Source: Adineta steineri (taxonomy: Eukaryota; Rotifera; Eurotatoria; Adinetida; Adinetidae). Taken from it: 64,000 nt of DNA. The translations under genes were made by a program, and so were the position numbers. Positions 21,295 to 32,819 of this stretch are shown here, piece after piece (within the stretch, counting starts at the first letter, position 1; each line of letters opens with the position of its first letter). The DNA lies in assembly GCA_905250115.1 (NCBI GenBank), contig CAJNOI010000183.1, positions 62,001-126,000 of the forward strand. Direction: 5' to 3'. The notes under the pieces were generated by a model. That model saw only the letters and a program-made list of their open reading frames with translations. It did not search any database and was not told where the DNA came from.

Positions 21295-24200
21295 ATGTCA
21301 TTGAATAAAAATAAAGAAGGAACATTTTTTCAACAACTATGTGCATGCGATTGTAATATTAATCCATGTACTAATCGACCATATACCAAACGGCAGAAGA
21401 TATTAATTGCAGCAGTTGTTATACTTATTATCATAGTAATTCTCGCCGCTGTTCTCATTCCTGTTTTTATTCTAACTCGTAAGAAAACGACCGATTCACC
21501 CGTTTCCACCACAGTTTTTACTACGACCAATTCACCCGTTTCCACCACAGTTTTTACTACGACCAATTCACCCATTTCAACCACAGTTTTTACTACGGAT
21601 AAGTAAGTAATTATTCGCATTGTCTTTGTTTAAATAATGATTATATGTAGATTACCTTCGAATGGTACTTCCATCGATTATCGTATTATGCCATATGTGG
21701 GTAATGGTCATATTGCTACAGTTGTCTTTAGTGATTTTATCTATATGAATGGACTCTATAACGGAGAAAATGGTTTATTAATAATAATATTTTATTAAGA
21801 GTTATACTTTTGTATATTTGAAATAGGTACAAGTCATAGAGCTCGTATTCCAAGTACACACAATTGGCAATTCAATACAAAACGAGTATCAGCATCCTAT
21901 TCACTTGATGTTGAAACAGGTGAGAATTTTAATATAGAATGAAGAATATCTAAAATACTGATGTATCTCCAGGTACATTTACTGAACGATTTGAGGATGA
22001 TATAGTTCGAATTGAACGTCGTATTTTTGCCTCACAGGAGTACACGGAATTACTTCTCACTCATGTAACAATTACACGATTAACTTCCGAAAGTTTGTTC
22101 TTTGAAATAATATAGTCCTTCTTCTTATCTTACTCTATTATTATAGAACAAACAATTGTTGTACCTGTCGAAGTAACTGAAACATTGACTAGTGCTGATT
22201 TCAAATTTGATGTTGTGTCTCGCGATGATAAGCATGTGTAAGTATTGTGTATTGATTCAACATGAGTTTATTTAATTTTATTTAAAGATTTTTATCCGGA
22301 AAGACACTTGAAGTAGAAAATAGTCAATATCAACAAGATGTATTACCCTTATTTATATACTACACACCGTTACCCTTCAATGGTCTTCAACTTGATGCAG
22401 AAGAATCTGCTCGAACCTATCTCTTCGTTACTTCGTTCGATACAGATCAAGCTAGAGCCAAACGAAGTTTTGATTATGGTAAAACAAGATTAAAAGTCTA
22501 TCGTCTAATTAAACGTAAAAGTAGTCATAAGTTTATTCTTGACAACTCGATTTTTAATTCTAAAAGTATATAGTTAAGTAGGCTATCTTAATGATTATAT
22601 TTTGTTATAGAGCGTCTTCGTAAGATTTAACAAGAGAATTTTTATTTTTCTCATCAATAGCATCAACTGAACGACAACCTGATCAATTATGGTCAGCTCA
22701 TGCGGATCTTTGGAAGAAAGTTTGGTCTAATGGACGTATTGAAGTTCGCGATGATGTTGAACTACAACGACAAATTAATTCTGCTTATTATTATCTTCTT
22801 AGTTCACTACCACCACTATCAACAAAAAGTGAACCCAAACAATTCTATGGTCTTAGTCCAGGTACTCTATCTCGTGGTGGTCTTTTAGGTGAAGATTATG
22901 GTGGTCATTCGTTTTGGGATACAGAAACTTGGATGTATCCATCTGTTCTTCTCTTTTATCCTACGTGAGTATTAGTTATTGAATAAATTTATTCGAAAAT
23001 TTCGATAGAAAAAAAACGATACATTTTTACAATAGTAATAATTTTTTTTATCTTTAGATTGGCCAAAGAGATACTTTCATATCGCATTGGTTTGCGTGAA
23101 GCAGCCGCTGACAATGCTCCTCTCTTTGGATATGAAGGATGGAGGTAAAAAATCATAATCCTTGATTTTTCTTTCTCATATCTAATTTTAGATTTCCTTG
23201 GGAAAGTGCTCGTACAGGTGTTGATGTAACTCCAGATTGTTGTCCAGAAGTTCGTCTTTATCAAATGCACATCACCGGTGATATTGCTTTTGCTGCAAGA
23301 CAATACGTTGCTGCAACAGGCGATCAAAATTGGTTAAAATCAGAAAGGGGCGGTGATCTCATCTATGAAACAGCACGATTTTGGGCATCAAGAGTAACAT
23401 ACAACCCTAATAGAGATCAATACGACATTTTAAGTAAATTATTTTACATTTGATCACTGATATAATATATAAAAATTTCTTTTCTTCAGCGGTATTACCA
23501 CCTGATGAAGATGCACAACCATTTAAAGATAATTCAGTATTTACTAATGCCGTTGCTTCTTTCTCTATTCAACTTGCAGATTTAGTCAGCTGTATAACTG
23601 ATAAACCAGTACCACAAAAATGGCTTAATATAAGCAATAATCTCCACTTTCCTTTCGATAACATTGCTCAAATTCATTTAGAATATGAAGGTTTCAATCC
23701 CAGTAAGGAAACAAATATTTTCTTTCTTAGAATATCATAATTACTTTATTATTGTCACATTGTTTATTTAGAGAATAGCACGATAAAACAAGCAGATGTT
23801 GTCCTTCTTGGCTTTCCTTTAATGTGGCCAATGACTAAAGAAGTACGAAAAAATGATTTATTAACCTATGAAGCAATTACTCGTGATGATGGACCAGCAA
23901 TGACTTGGTCGATGCATGCAATTGGCTTTCTTGAGCTAGAAGATTTTGAATCTGCAGAAAAACTTTTTCGACAATCTTACGAAACTTACGTTCGACAACC
24001 ATTCAATGTGAGTTACGTATGTTTCTCTTTTTCTCATCTTAATTCTATATTTTAGGTATGGACTGAAGCACGAGCGGGTGTTGTTGGTGCTGTCAATTTT
24101 ATTACAGGTGCTGGTGGTTTCTTACAAGCAGTTCTCTATGGATATGGTGGTATTCGTCTAACTATGAAAGAACTCGAAATAATGCCACCAGCTCGTTTAC

Positions 24201-24436
24201 CTAATCAATCTACGGGTCTTATCTTTCATGGTCTTAAGTATTATGGTGCTATACTTGACTTGACAATAGAGAATTCAATGTATCATCTAAATGTACGTGA
24301 ATTAAATGTCGATAGTTCTAGACCATTGATATATCAGAATGAACAGAAACGTGATACTCTTAAAGTTGGCGATTATCTTTCCTTTCCAATAAACACACGT
24401 CTAATCATTCAACCAGAAGCACCGTTATGTCCTTAA
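21295..24436 (+). CDS. PGGHG: Protein-glucosylgalactosylhydroxylysine glucosidase-like enzyme (GH65), membrane-anchored
   Basis: Twelve exons: 21295-21602, 21651-21772, 21827-21919, 21973-22092, 22147-22237, 22288-22478, 22661-22964, 23058-23144, 23192-23433, 23490-23702, 23772-24007 and 24056-24436; introns are mostly about 50-90 bp, one 182 bp. The product is 795 aa. Residues 1-35 are cytosolic, followed by a membrane segment (ILIAAVVILIIIVILAAVLI) and a Thr/Ser stalk of three 12-residue repeats, making a type II membrane protein. The catalytic part follows the PGGHG/ATHL1 pattern: GGHSFWDTETWMYP holds the conserved Asp, and RFPWESARTGVDVTPDCCPE the region of the first catalytic Glu. The human enzyme removes glucose from collagen Glc-Gal-hydroxylysine; it is shorter (737 aa) and lacks this anchor. 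A luminal or surface location is inferred. Confidence 0.9.
21490..21597 (+). repeat. 36-bp minisatellite encoding the glycosidase stalk
   Basis: Three nearly identical 36-bp units in frame, each encoding T(D/N)SP(V/I)STTVFTT. Differences between units are few, so the array is recent or homogenised. Confidence 0.85.
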
Positions 24437-24671
24437 TTCTTTATTATTTTTTATTCAAAAATAAAGCATTGATTTAATAATAGATTTATTGATGATATTT
24501 AGTCATTTTTTTTTAGTTAATTCATATTACAAAAAGAAAATACATGTTAACAAAAGGTGCTGATCAAAAGTTTTTTAGCTCGATATAATGATAATATAGA
24601 AAAAAAAGGCTTGAGTATAATAAAAGAGAATATATATATATATATTATTTTCAAAAGTCTACGATTATTTT

Positions 24672-25724
24672 TTAAAAGTGTTGTAGTGTCCAGTTCAATG
24701 CTTTTTCATACCAGTATTGTGCGTTCAAATGTAAATTAATATCGTGACCGGAGTTTAGTAGAACGAAAGTGTCTATTGTGGATAGATAGCTAGAGCTTTC
24801 TCTCAGTTTTATAATTAATGAGGTATCACATGAAAGTGCTAATGGAGCACAAAATATTATATCATATTGTCCCATGACGACTAAGACAGGAATATTAGAT
24901 GGTATCGATAACGTAACAGTCGGTAGAATAGCCAGGCCTAATGTTGCAAGTTCGCCTACTGTTCCAGTATGTTTTGTTTGTTCATCTAATTGAATTACAT
25001 TTGGATCAGCATCATTTATATTATAAAATATATTTTGTCGTGTATTATTCGCTGGATTTGTTGTGACATATAAGGGTGGTACCGATTGCTGACTAGTTAC
25101 TGGATCTAATTGTGCAGGATAGATCGAAGCAACAACAGCAGCTGTTCCCACTGGGTTTGGTACATGTAACCAACCTGTTGCAATTATACCACGAATATAT
25201 TGATTATAAGAAGTCTGAGAAGCAACTGTCCATGCAATCAATGTTCCTAATGAATGACTAACAAGGATAATATTTGTGAATTGAATATCTTTATATGCAC
25301 CATTATGTATATACGTTGTTAATTGAGAAATAACGTTAGCATTTGAATCGACTGTAACGTCTATTGCATCCGGTTTTGAACTTAAACCAATTCCAATTCG
25401 ATCGATGTTTACGACAACAATACTACCATTGCTATTTTCAATGACATAATCAACATAAGAGTATTTTGGTGATTGATAAGGAAATGCCCAATATGTATGA
25501 TCGTATGTATATCCATGAATCGTCAAATGTACTATCGTATTTGTATTGAGTTGAGTACCTTGTTTCCAATAAAACCATGTAGCGAGTGATTCTGTAGTAG
25601 TTATACTAGGTAACAACAAGTCTGGTACTTGTACGGTTACGTTCTTTTGTTCACATTGTACAACTGAGTCAACGAACGTACATAAATGGAAGATTGAAAA
25701 TAGATATATCCAAATAAGCAACAT
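24672..25724 (-). CDS. Secreted alpha/beta-hydrolase
   Basis: A single-exon 350-aa protein. Residues 1-22 form a signal peptide (LLIWIYLFSIFHLCTFVDS). The oxyanion-strand motif IHGYTYDHTYW lies near residue 70. The nucleophile elbow is SHSLGTLIAW (GxSxG-like, first Gly replaced by Ser) near residue 155, the acid is probably the Asp in VVMGQYDIIF near residue 285, and the base the His in LNSGHDINLH near residue 327. All three triad members are present in the expected order. The substrate is unknown; relatives are fungal and bacterial secreted hydrolases of small esters. It ends head-on with the glycosidase gene, with 235 bp between the stop codons. Confidence 0.82.
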   Translation of the reverse strand: MLLIWIYLFSIFHLCTFVDSVVQCEQKNVTVQVPDLLLPSITTTESLATWFYWKQGTQLNTNTIVHLTIHGYTYDHTYWAFPYQSPKYSYVDYVIENSNGSIVVVNIDRIGIGLSSKPDAIDVTVDSNANVISQLTTYIHNGAYKDIQFTNIILVSHSLGTLIAWTVASQTSYNQYIRGIIATGWLHVPNPVGTAAVVASIYPAQLDPVTSQQSVPPLYVTTNPANNTRQNIFYNINDADPNVIQLDEQTKHTGTVGELATLGLAILPTVTLSIPSNIPVLVVMGQYDIIFCAPLALSCDTSLIIKLRESSSYLSTIDTFVLLNSGHDINLHLNAQYWYEKALNWTLQHF

Positions 25725-28251
25725 TATGTATTTATCTTACCTGTAAACAGATTATAACCATCTATATATACACATATACATCGAACTACGAGTGTATTTC
25801 ATGATTCATTAGCTTGTACTGAATATATATGTATATATGTATAATGCGTAATAAACGAACATTTTAGCCCATCAAAATCAACAAAATATTCATCGATTAA
25901 TGTGTTCTATGATCGTTATTAATATTAAATCTAGATAATCGAGAGAAAGAAAAATAAAGTGTCAAGTTTGATTAATTTTCTTTTTCTATCATCTAGTGTA
26001 TGATAGAAAAAGATAAAGGTAAATACAGCATTGGTATAACACGTCATTTATTTTCATAGATACAATTTTTTTCTTTTGTTTTTCGATATATTTACAGTAA
26101 GTATAAACTCATTAATCAATATATATATTCGAAAAGCTTAATAAGCTAAAATATCAAAAACACATCTGAAAATGAGAAGAAAACAATATTTTCTTTTAAT
26201 CTTTATTCTATTTTTAACAGTCTAAGAAAAGTCTATCTATTTCTTATTTAAAAACAAAAAATAAATACAAATTATATTTACTTTTATTATTAATAACTGA
26301 AATATTTTGTCAATGATAAATTCTTAAAATGAATGAACTCTCAAGTATAACTACCGATATTCTTATGCATCAAACTAATCTTATTGCAATGCGAATCAAA
26401 ATTAAGTTAATTGAAAAGATCAAAAAATGATTTTTATAGAATTTAATTTCGTTTTACTTAGAATTAAATCCAATTTATACTATTCTTATATATTCAAAAA
26501 AATTTCATCTCGAATATGGTTAGTAAAAGTAAAAAGATCATTATCATTTTCAATAATTGAATTAATATCTTCATTGTAGAAGAGGATGTGTATAGACAAC
26601 AATACTTCATCTTGGATAGAATTTGTTCAATATAGACTATTGACTACCATGATTAGATGTATAATACAAAAAAAGAGTCCTATATATATATATACGGCGT
26701 TATTACTGTTTGACTGTATCATTTTTTATTTTTCCATTATTATTTCTAGCATATACTTCACAATAGTAAAGGATAGATTCATTCATATGTTTATCTTCAA
26801 AGATAATACCTGAATTTATACAGAAAAGTGATTTAATCGGTTCGATACTATGTTAGCCGGATTATTAACATGATTTTATTCTACGCACATGACTTAGCTG
26901 TGTGTTCGGACTATTTTTTATTAAAATCATCGGAATAAAAATCTACTACTTAATAATGAGATAGAAAAAATTCAAGTTTCGAACATTCGTGAACAATAAG
27001 ATGAATTCATAAGCATTGATGCATTCAATAGAAATAATAAATAAAGACTGGAGTTATATCCAATAATAGTTGATGATAATTTCAATCCTACATTCACTAC
27101 TTTTTATTGATGGATTTTATTAACAATTCAAAAATTAAGAATATTTCCCTTCAGCGATATTTTATTAAATAATATTATGCACATCGATATTCAATACAAC
27201 TATTATTTATTCTTAGTAAATTTCTATCGAACATTATCAAACACATATTATATGGAAAGAAAAATAGAAACCAAATCTTCCATACAATAATCGTTTGTTA
27301 TTTTTGTATAAAATTTATGATTTTTTTTTCCTATTTAAGAATATATTTAAATATTTATTACACATTTATCTTACTTTTTTTAAATAACTAAATTTTTATC
27401 GTTTCTTCTTTTTTCGATATTTTATAGAGATCATAAATACACGTGGATGAAATTATTTACGACTTTTTCTCCGAGTATAATCGTCTTCTTTCAAATCTCT
27501 TCGATAATATCTGAATTGTTATATTTAATCGTAAAATATTTTCATATACTAAAATGATGGTATGTATTTTTCAACATTTGACTATTTTACCTTTCTAATT
27601 CATTCACTTTTATTGTATAAAACATTATTGCTATTCTCTCAATATCAGAATGACCAAATGAAAAAAGTTAAAAATCAGAGGATACTATATTGAGGTAATA
27701 ATACATTTCAAACTTATTGTTCATATATTCGACTTTTTTTTTAATAAATGTATTTGAGATAGAATATGTTTATGAAATTATTCTTATGTTAAATTCAGCA
27801 CTGACTACCTTCATGTTTATTTGACTATAAGGGATTCATATGATGAAAAATTAATCTCATAGAAGAATTCGACTATTCATTCTATTGATCAGAAGATCTA
27901 TCCGTCCTGTTCAATATAATAGTGATGTTAGTATTCCTAATAATAATTGATAATAACTATTTACAACGCATTTCTACCATGTTTATGATAGTTATCTTGA
28001 GATATTCTTTTGTTAAGAACAAAAATAAGATGAATACATTTACTGAAAACAATATTTATTGATTTATGCATGATATATTCAAAAACTTTGATGTTTTCAA
28101 ATGAGCTTCACAAAAATAAATATCTTTCTTTATATATATTTAAAAAATCTCGTGGTTACGTTTATAATTAGACCTGTTAGGTCGTGTCATTTATTGATAA
28201 AGCATAATTTTTTGGATAAAGCATAATTTTAAAAAGCAGAAAAAAAAAGAA
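25725..28251. other. Long intergenic stretch, AT-rich
   Basis: About 2.5 kb with no credible gene. A 33-codon ATG frame near 26329 and a 75-codon frame at 26586-26813 (no ATG at its start) show no family signal. No inverted or tandem repeat was found by eye. Confidence 0.45.
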
Positions 28252-29214
28252 TTATGCATTTTGGGTTTCTGCATGGAGTGAACCAATATTGTCGTGAGTG
28301 AAAGCTGGACCATTAACATAGCCAGGTGCAAAGGAATGTCCAAAGCTTGTTAATGAACATTGGTGACCTATTTTAGTACCGCTGTTATAATTACGAAGCC
28401 ATGGACCTCCAGATGCACCACCACCCATACCACATTGTATTTGGATACCCTTGAAACTGGATAAAAAGAGAATACTTGCAGCTCTTGTGTTACCAATACA
28501 ATTGCTCATGAACTCGCCACTACCAATATTCATTGGGAAACCATAACAATTTGTAGCTCCGGCTTTAGCGGCATCGAGTACTATACCAAAAGAACCTGCC
28601 TTATCTTGAAGAAGTGTACCTTCGTCATTGGCGTTCATTGTTACTATTGCGACATCGTGATTGTAATCACCTTTGTCTTTCCATAACTGTTTTGTTGCCA
28701 TTTTACGGGCAACAAATTTGCCATGTGGAGCCGCAGTTTGATGATAATTAGGTACATATACCAAATTTTCAGCCCATATTTTACCTGTGTTATTAAAGAC
28801 GCAATGACCTGCTGTAATTACTGATGCGCGGTTATTGGCAGTTGTGCATGAACCAGAACAAACATAGTTAAGTTTGTTCATTGAAAAGAAAATTCGACCA
28901 GCAGCACTAGGATCATTTTCTGCACGTGCATTAGGAGCTTCAACACCTTCTGTCAAGACACGTTCAACTCCACGGTTTTCATCAACATTCACAAAAGGAG
29001 TTACTTCCTTGGTAGTAAGAATTGGATGCATTGGTATAGCTGAGGCCATACGTTCAGGTGTCCAATAATCAGCAACCGATTTGAAGTAATCTTGTTTGGT
29101 TTGTCCACGAGGTATTGGTACTTCATAGACAACATTGCCTGAACCAGAACTACTTGGAGCACCACTGATAATACCAATTAAGGCAAAGATGGCAAAGAAA
29201 CTTGCAGATGTCAT
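28252..29214 (-). CDS. Secreted V8-like/trypsin-fold serine protease
   Basis: A single-exon 320-aa precursor. Residues 1-18 are a signal peptide (MTSASFFAIFALIGIISGA), followed by a propeptide of about 85 residues. The catalytic triad is visible: His in ASVITAGHCVF (about residue 137), Asp in DYNHDVAIVTM (about residue 188) and Ser in GMGGGASGGPWL (about residue 266). The wide spacing and GASGGPW resemble the glutamyl-endopeptidase/V8 group rather than animal digestive trypsins. Cysteines (VCSGSC, AGHC, TNCYGF, SNCIG, IQCGMG) suggest several disulphides. No introns. Likely roles are extracellular digestion or defence. The nearest family members I know are bacterial and fungal, so horizontal transfer is plausible. 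Confidence 0.88.
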   Translation of the reverse strand: MTSASFFAIFALIGIISGAPSSSGSGNVVYEVPIPRGQTKQDYFKSVADYWTPERMASAIPMHPILTTKEVTPFVNVDENRGVERVLTEGVEAPNARAENDPSAAGRIFFSMNKLNYVCSGSCTTANNRASVITAGHCVFNNTGKIWAENLVYVPNYHQTAAPHGKFVARKMATKQLWKDKGDYNHDVAIVTMNANDEGTLLQDKAGSFGIVLDAAKAGATNCYGFPMNIGSGEFMSNCIGNTRAASILFLSSFKGIQIQCGMGGGASGGPWLRNYNSGTKIGHQCSLTSFGHSFAPGYVNGPAFTHDNIGSLHAETQNA

Positions 29215-29270
29215 CTTGTTGTTGTATTCGTTTTCAAACTTAACTGATCTAATAGCTAAAATGCACGAGT

Positions 29271-29277
29271 ATTTATA
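29271..29277 (-). promoter_or_regulatory. Candidate TATA box of the V8-like protease gene
   Basis: TATAAAT on the minus strand, about 57 bp upstream of the start codon. Confidence 0.5.
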
Positions 29278-31381
29278 CTGATCTCAGTAGTACTTCAGAT
29301 AACAGAGGAACGTGGGTAGTCGTAAATAATATCATGATTTCAGTTATAAATCTTTTGTCCTTATAATCATAAAGTAGATGATTAAATTACATTTTAAAGT
29401 TTGATAAGAGTTCGATCTACTGATCCCCTTAATGATTAATCGCGATGACATAAACGAAGGACAAAATAGTTCAAAAAAACCTATAAATCACTTAAGTTTA
29501 TTAGAGTTCTATGATTTTATTAGTCAACGAAGGCTTATTTTGGTGATAAAAAATGATCACGTATGATGAAAATACAGCACATAGAATAGTTATCTTTATT
29601 TTCATCGGAATTTATTACTTCTGTTTCATATATTTTCGAAAGTATTATTCAGTAAAAAAGAAAGTTTTTTTCATTAAAGATTGACATAATAATCAGATAT
29701 TCAAGTTATAAATATAAAAAATGTATACTGGTCGTAAATGTGAATGAAAGATGAAAAACAAAATACTTTTATCTATTACTCTGAAATTATTGGTAATTTT
29801 TTTTTACATATATTTTATAGAATCAGTAACTGTATTTTATAAAAATCTTCTGTAGGTCAATTATTCTTCATACATCTAAAAAAGTAATAAAGGTCTTAAT
29901 TAACATAGAAGCATATCTCAATGATTATTTCGTAATTTACAATATTTTAGAGTCATAGAATATATTTAAAAAATTAATTCAATTATTCAATTCTGATAGA
30001 GATCTAATTGAGACATGTAATTAGATTTTTCGATATTCACTTTTTAAGAATTCTTATTACGAACATCATTTATTTTTACTGCCATTATTTATTTCATGTA
30101 AAACATAAGATTCAAAACAATATCATAAATAATAAAAAAATACGCATTAAATCAGTTTATAGCTCAAAACAAAATTCTTTCTTTATCATGTCCTTTTTCT
30201 TTATCGCATTATGATGTATATTCATTTTATTACTGAATAAAAATATACGAAGAAAGTTTTATTACAATAGAATATACGTGTCTTTAGATGAGAGATCATT
30301 TATTTTTTATTTCGATTCAATAATAAATGTACAGCAAATATTCGATAACAAAGAAAAAAAAAGGAAGAAATAAATTCTTTATAATATATTTTTAGATGTT
30401 TGATTTCCAAGGAAAAAACGAAATTTTGATAAAAGTTTCTCTTGGAAGAATTATATTTCAATAAGAAGTTCAAGATGCATCTTTATGTATTCGCTGTTGA
30501 GATAATTTATCAAACTTTCGAGAGAAAACGACAATATTCAATTCTCAACGTATCAGCAAAAAAAATTCACATTTTCTAAGGAAATAGAAACGAATCTTTG
30601 ATACCATAACACGCACTGAATCAGTTTATTATCGACTACTCGAGAGAAAACAGTATTAAACTTAGTCATTCGGCTTAATTATCAATCGATAACTCATACC
30701 CTTATTAATTTTCTTTCTTTTTTTTAATTATACGTAATATTTTGACAATTTTCTATATCAATAACCATCTTCAGACTAGTTTAATGTATTTAAATAAAAG
30801 ATTTCAATTTTTTATTTATTATTTAACGTTCATTGTTCAACACAACCTGATGTTACTTAAATATATCAATTTATATTATTCTATCACAAAAAATACTTAC
30901 AAACATTAAATTAATCTGAAGATGACAATTGTTATAGAAAATTGTCGAAATACTACGTATAATTAAAAAAGGAAAGAAAATAAAAGATTAATATCAAAAA
31001 ATTTTAGCGGTAATTATCCGTAATGATGAGAAGTTATTGTTATTATTCTTTTATAAATAATAATAACGATTTTTGTTATTTGTTATTTATAACAATAACT
31101 TTTTTTTCCTCAAAATTTAGCTAACTTCATATCTCAATTGAACCATATGAATCAGTAGTATAGATTTAGAAAATTCGTTCGAAAGTGTAAGTTTATATAA
31201 CGGACACAATTAGAATTTACAATGAGGTGAGAAAAGATATTCTCTAAAAATAAAAGTTATTTGTTATTCTCTTTCTCATAGAGAAGAGTCCAGTAAACAT
31301 AAATTGTCTGCTTGCTTGCTTCCTTGTATGTCCGCAGGGTCAAAAAAACATTTAAATTTAATTTTTCAGATACTTCCGGAA

Positions 31382-31873
31382 AACTTTGACTGGGGGGTAA
31401 TCGAGGGCGGGGAACTTGAATCTGAGGTTAGTTTATTAAAACTAACTAGTTAATAATTAGTATTATTATATGTTCGAGTAAAGTTTCACCGAAGGTTAAT
31501 CGAGTGTGGAGAATCTGAATCTGAGGTTATTTTTAGTTAACAATCAATAAATAATTAGTTAATAATTAATATTCTTAATTTCTGAAATATTTTCAGAAAA
31601 GTTGGACCAAAGGGTAATCGAGTATGGAGAACTCGAATCTGAGATAGATTTATTAAAATTAATTCGTTAATAATCAGTTAATAATTGATATTATTAATTT
31701 TGAAAAAAGTTTAACCGAAGGGCAATCGAGTGCTAAGAATTTGAATGTGAGGTTAGTTTTATAAAATAATTTTATGGATCACTTTTTTAGGGAGAGAACC
31801 AATTTTTATAAAAAAAAATTGTCATAAGGGGTGACCGAAGGGTAAGTAGGGTGGAAGAACACAAATCTGGTGT
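31382..31873. repeat. Diverged tandem array, five units of about 105-120 bp
   Basis: Five copies of a core reading roughly AAGTTTxACCGAAGGGTAAT followed by CGAGTGTGGAGAA and CTGAATCTGAGGTTAG. Cores (the AATCGAG word) sit near 31398, 31497, 31616, 31724 and 31843. Spacers are AT-rich TTAATAATTAG runs. Copies differ at many positions, so the array is old. Confidence 0.75.
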
Positions 31874-32819
31874 TTTTTTTCCAAACTGTATAAGCAAAAA
31901 GTTTAGTATTGTAGAATACGATTTCTACGAGGAAGAGCTGAGCGAGTCCGCAGACGAGCGTTACTTGTTTATAATAAATAACAATAAATTCTTACCTCTA
32001 TAAATTATCAGTAAAAAACAATTTAGCTTTTTTTTACAATTATTAATATGATTATAGTTATATAACTATACATTACGTATCAATAAACTAGTATAGCAAT
32101 CATATCAATCAAAATAACAAATCAGAGAGAAACTGTCAACGGCACTATCAAAGAAAAAAAATATTCTTTAGTATATAGGAACAAATATGACAGAAGATTT
32201 CTATAACAAGATATTATTCTCCAAGAGGTGGTGTCATTTATCAGAGATGTATCGTATTTTTTTATTGAACGAAGTAGCACGTTTTCAAACTTAAATGCCA
32301 TAAACTCTGCTTCGATACAGACGGTACCATGCAAAACCAATTAAAAAGTATTCGGTTACGTTAAAGAGATCAGATGAAGGGAAAGTATTGAATATCAAGG
32401 AACATATTGTCATAATCCATTTATTTTAGTTTCCTGTATATCGAAATTTTGAATGCAAGTGAAAATATCATACACGTTCACATACTGAATTTAATTTAGT
32501 GAACGAAAATCAATGTTATCAGCACATCTTTTTCTTAAATAAGAGATTTCACAACACTCGTGTAAATAGTATATTAAATAAAATTTCTCTCTTTACTTTC
32601 TACGCAATACAATTTTGTATTTTCTTCTTTATTGATTAAATCTGTAGACATATATTAGTAGTTGTCCAGTCCAGTGAAACACTAGAGGACGCAAAATAAT
32701 GGAAATATTGATAGATAGATAAAAATATTAGATACTCATTACAATGTTCGAAAAAAAAGTAGAATTTAACATTTGTTTAGAATGTTTAAAAGTATATTTG
32801 AATTCATGAACAATTGATC

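Larger units (their letters stand above)
29215..32819. other. Gene-free stretch containing a tandem array
   Basis: About 3.6 kb without a supported gene. The tandem array at 31382-31873 is the main structure. GT/AT-rich alternations of TTATTGTTATTTAT type occur on both sides of it (about 31035-31100 and 31955-31990), and GTCCGCAG occurs just outside both ends. Confidence 0.5.

Noticed and set aside
26820-26960. Possible tRNA-like stretch (GGTTCGATAC)
   Set aside because: The surrounding bases do not form a cloverleaf with matching acceptor and anticodon stems.
31020-31990. Terminal inverted repeats around the tandem array
   Set aside because: The TTATTGTTATTTAT-like pieces on both sides are too AT-rich and irregular to define ends.
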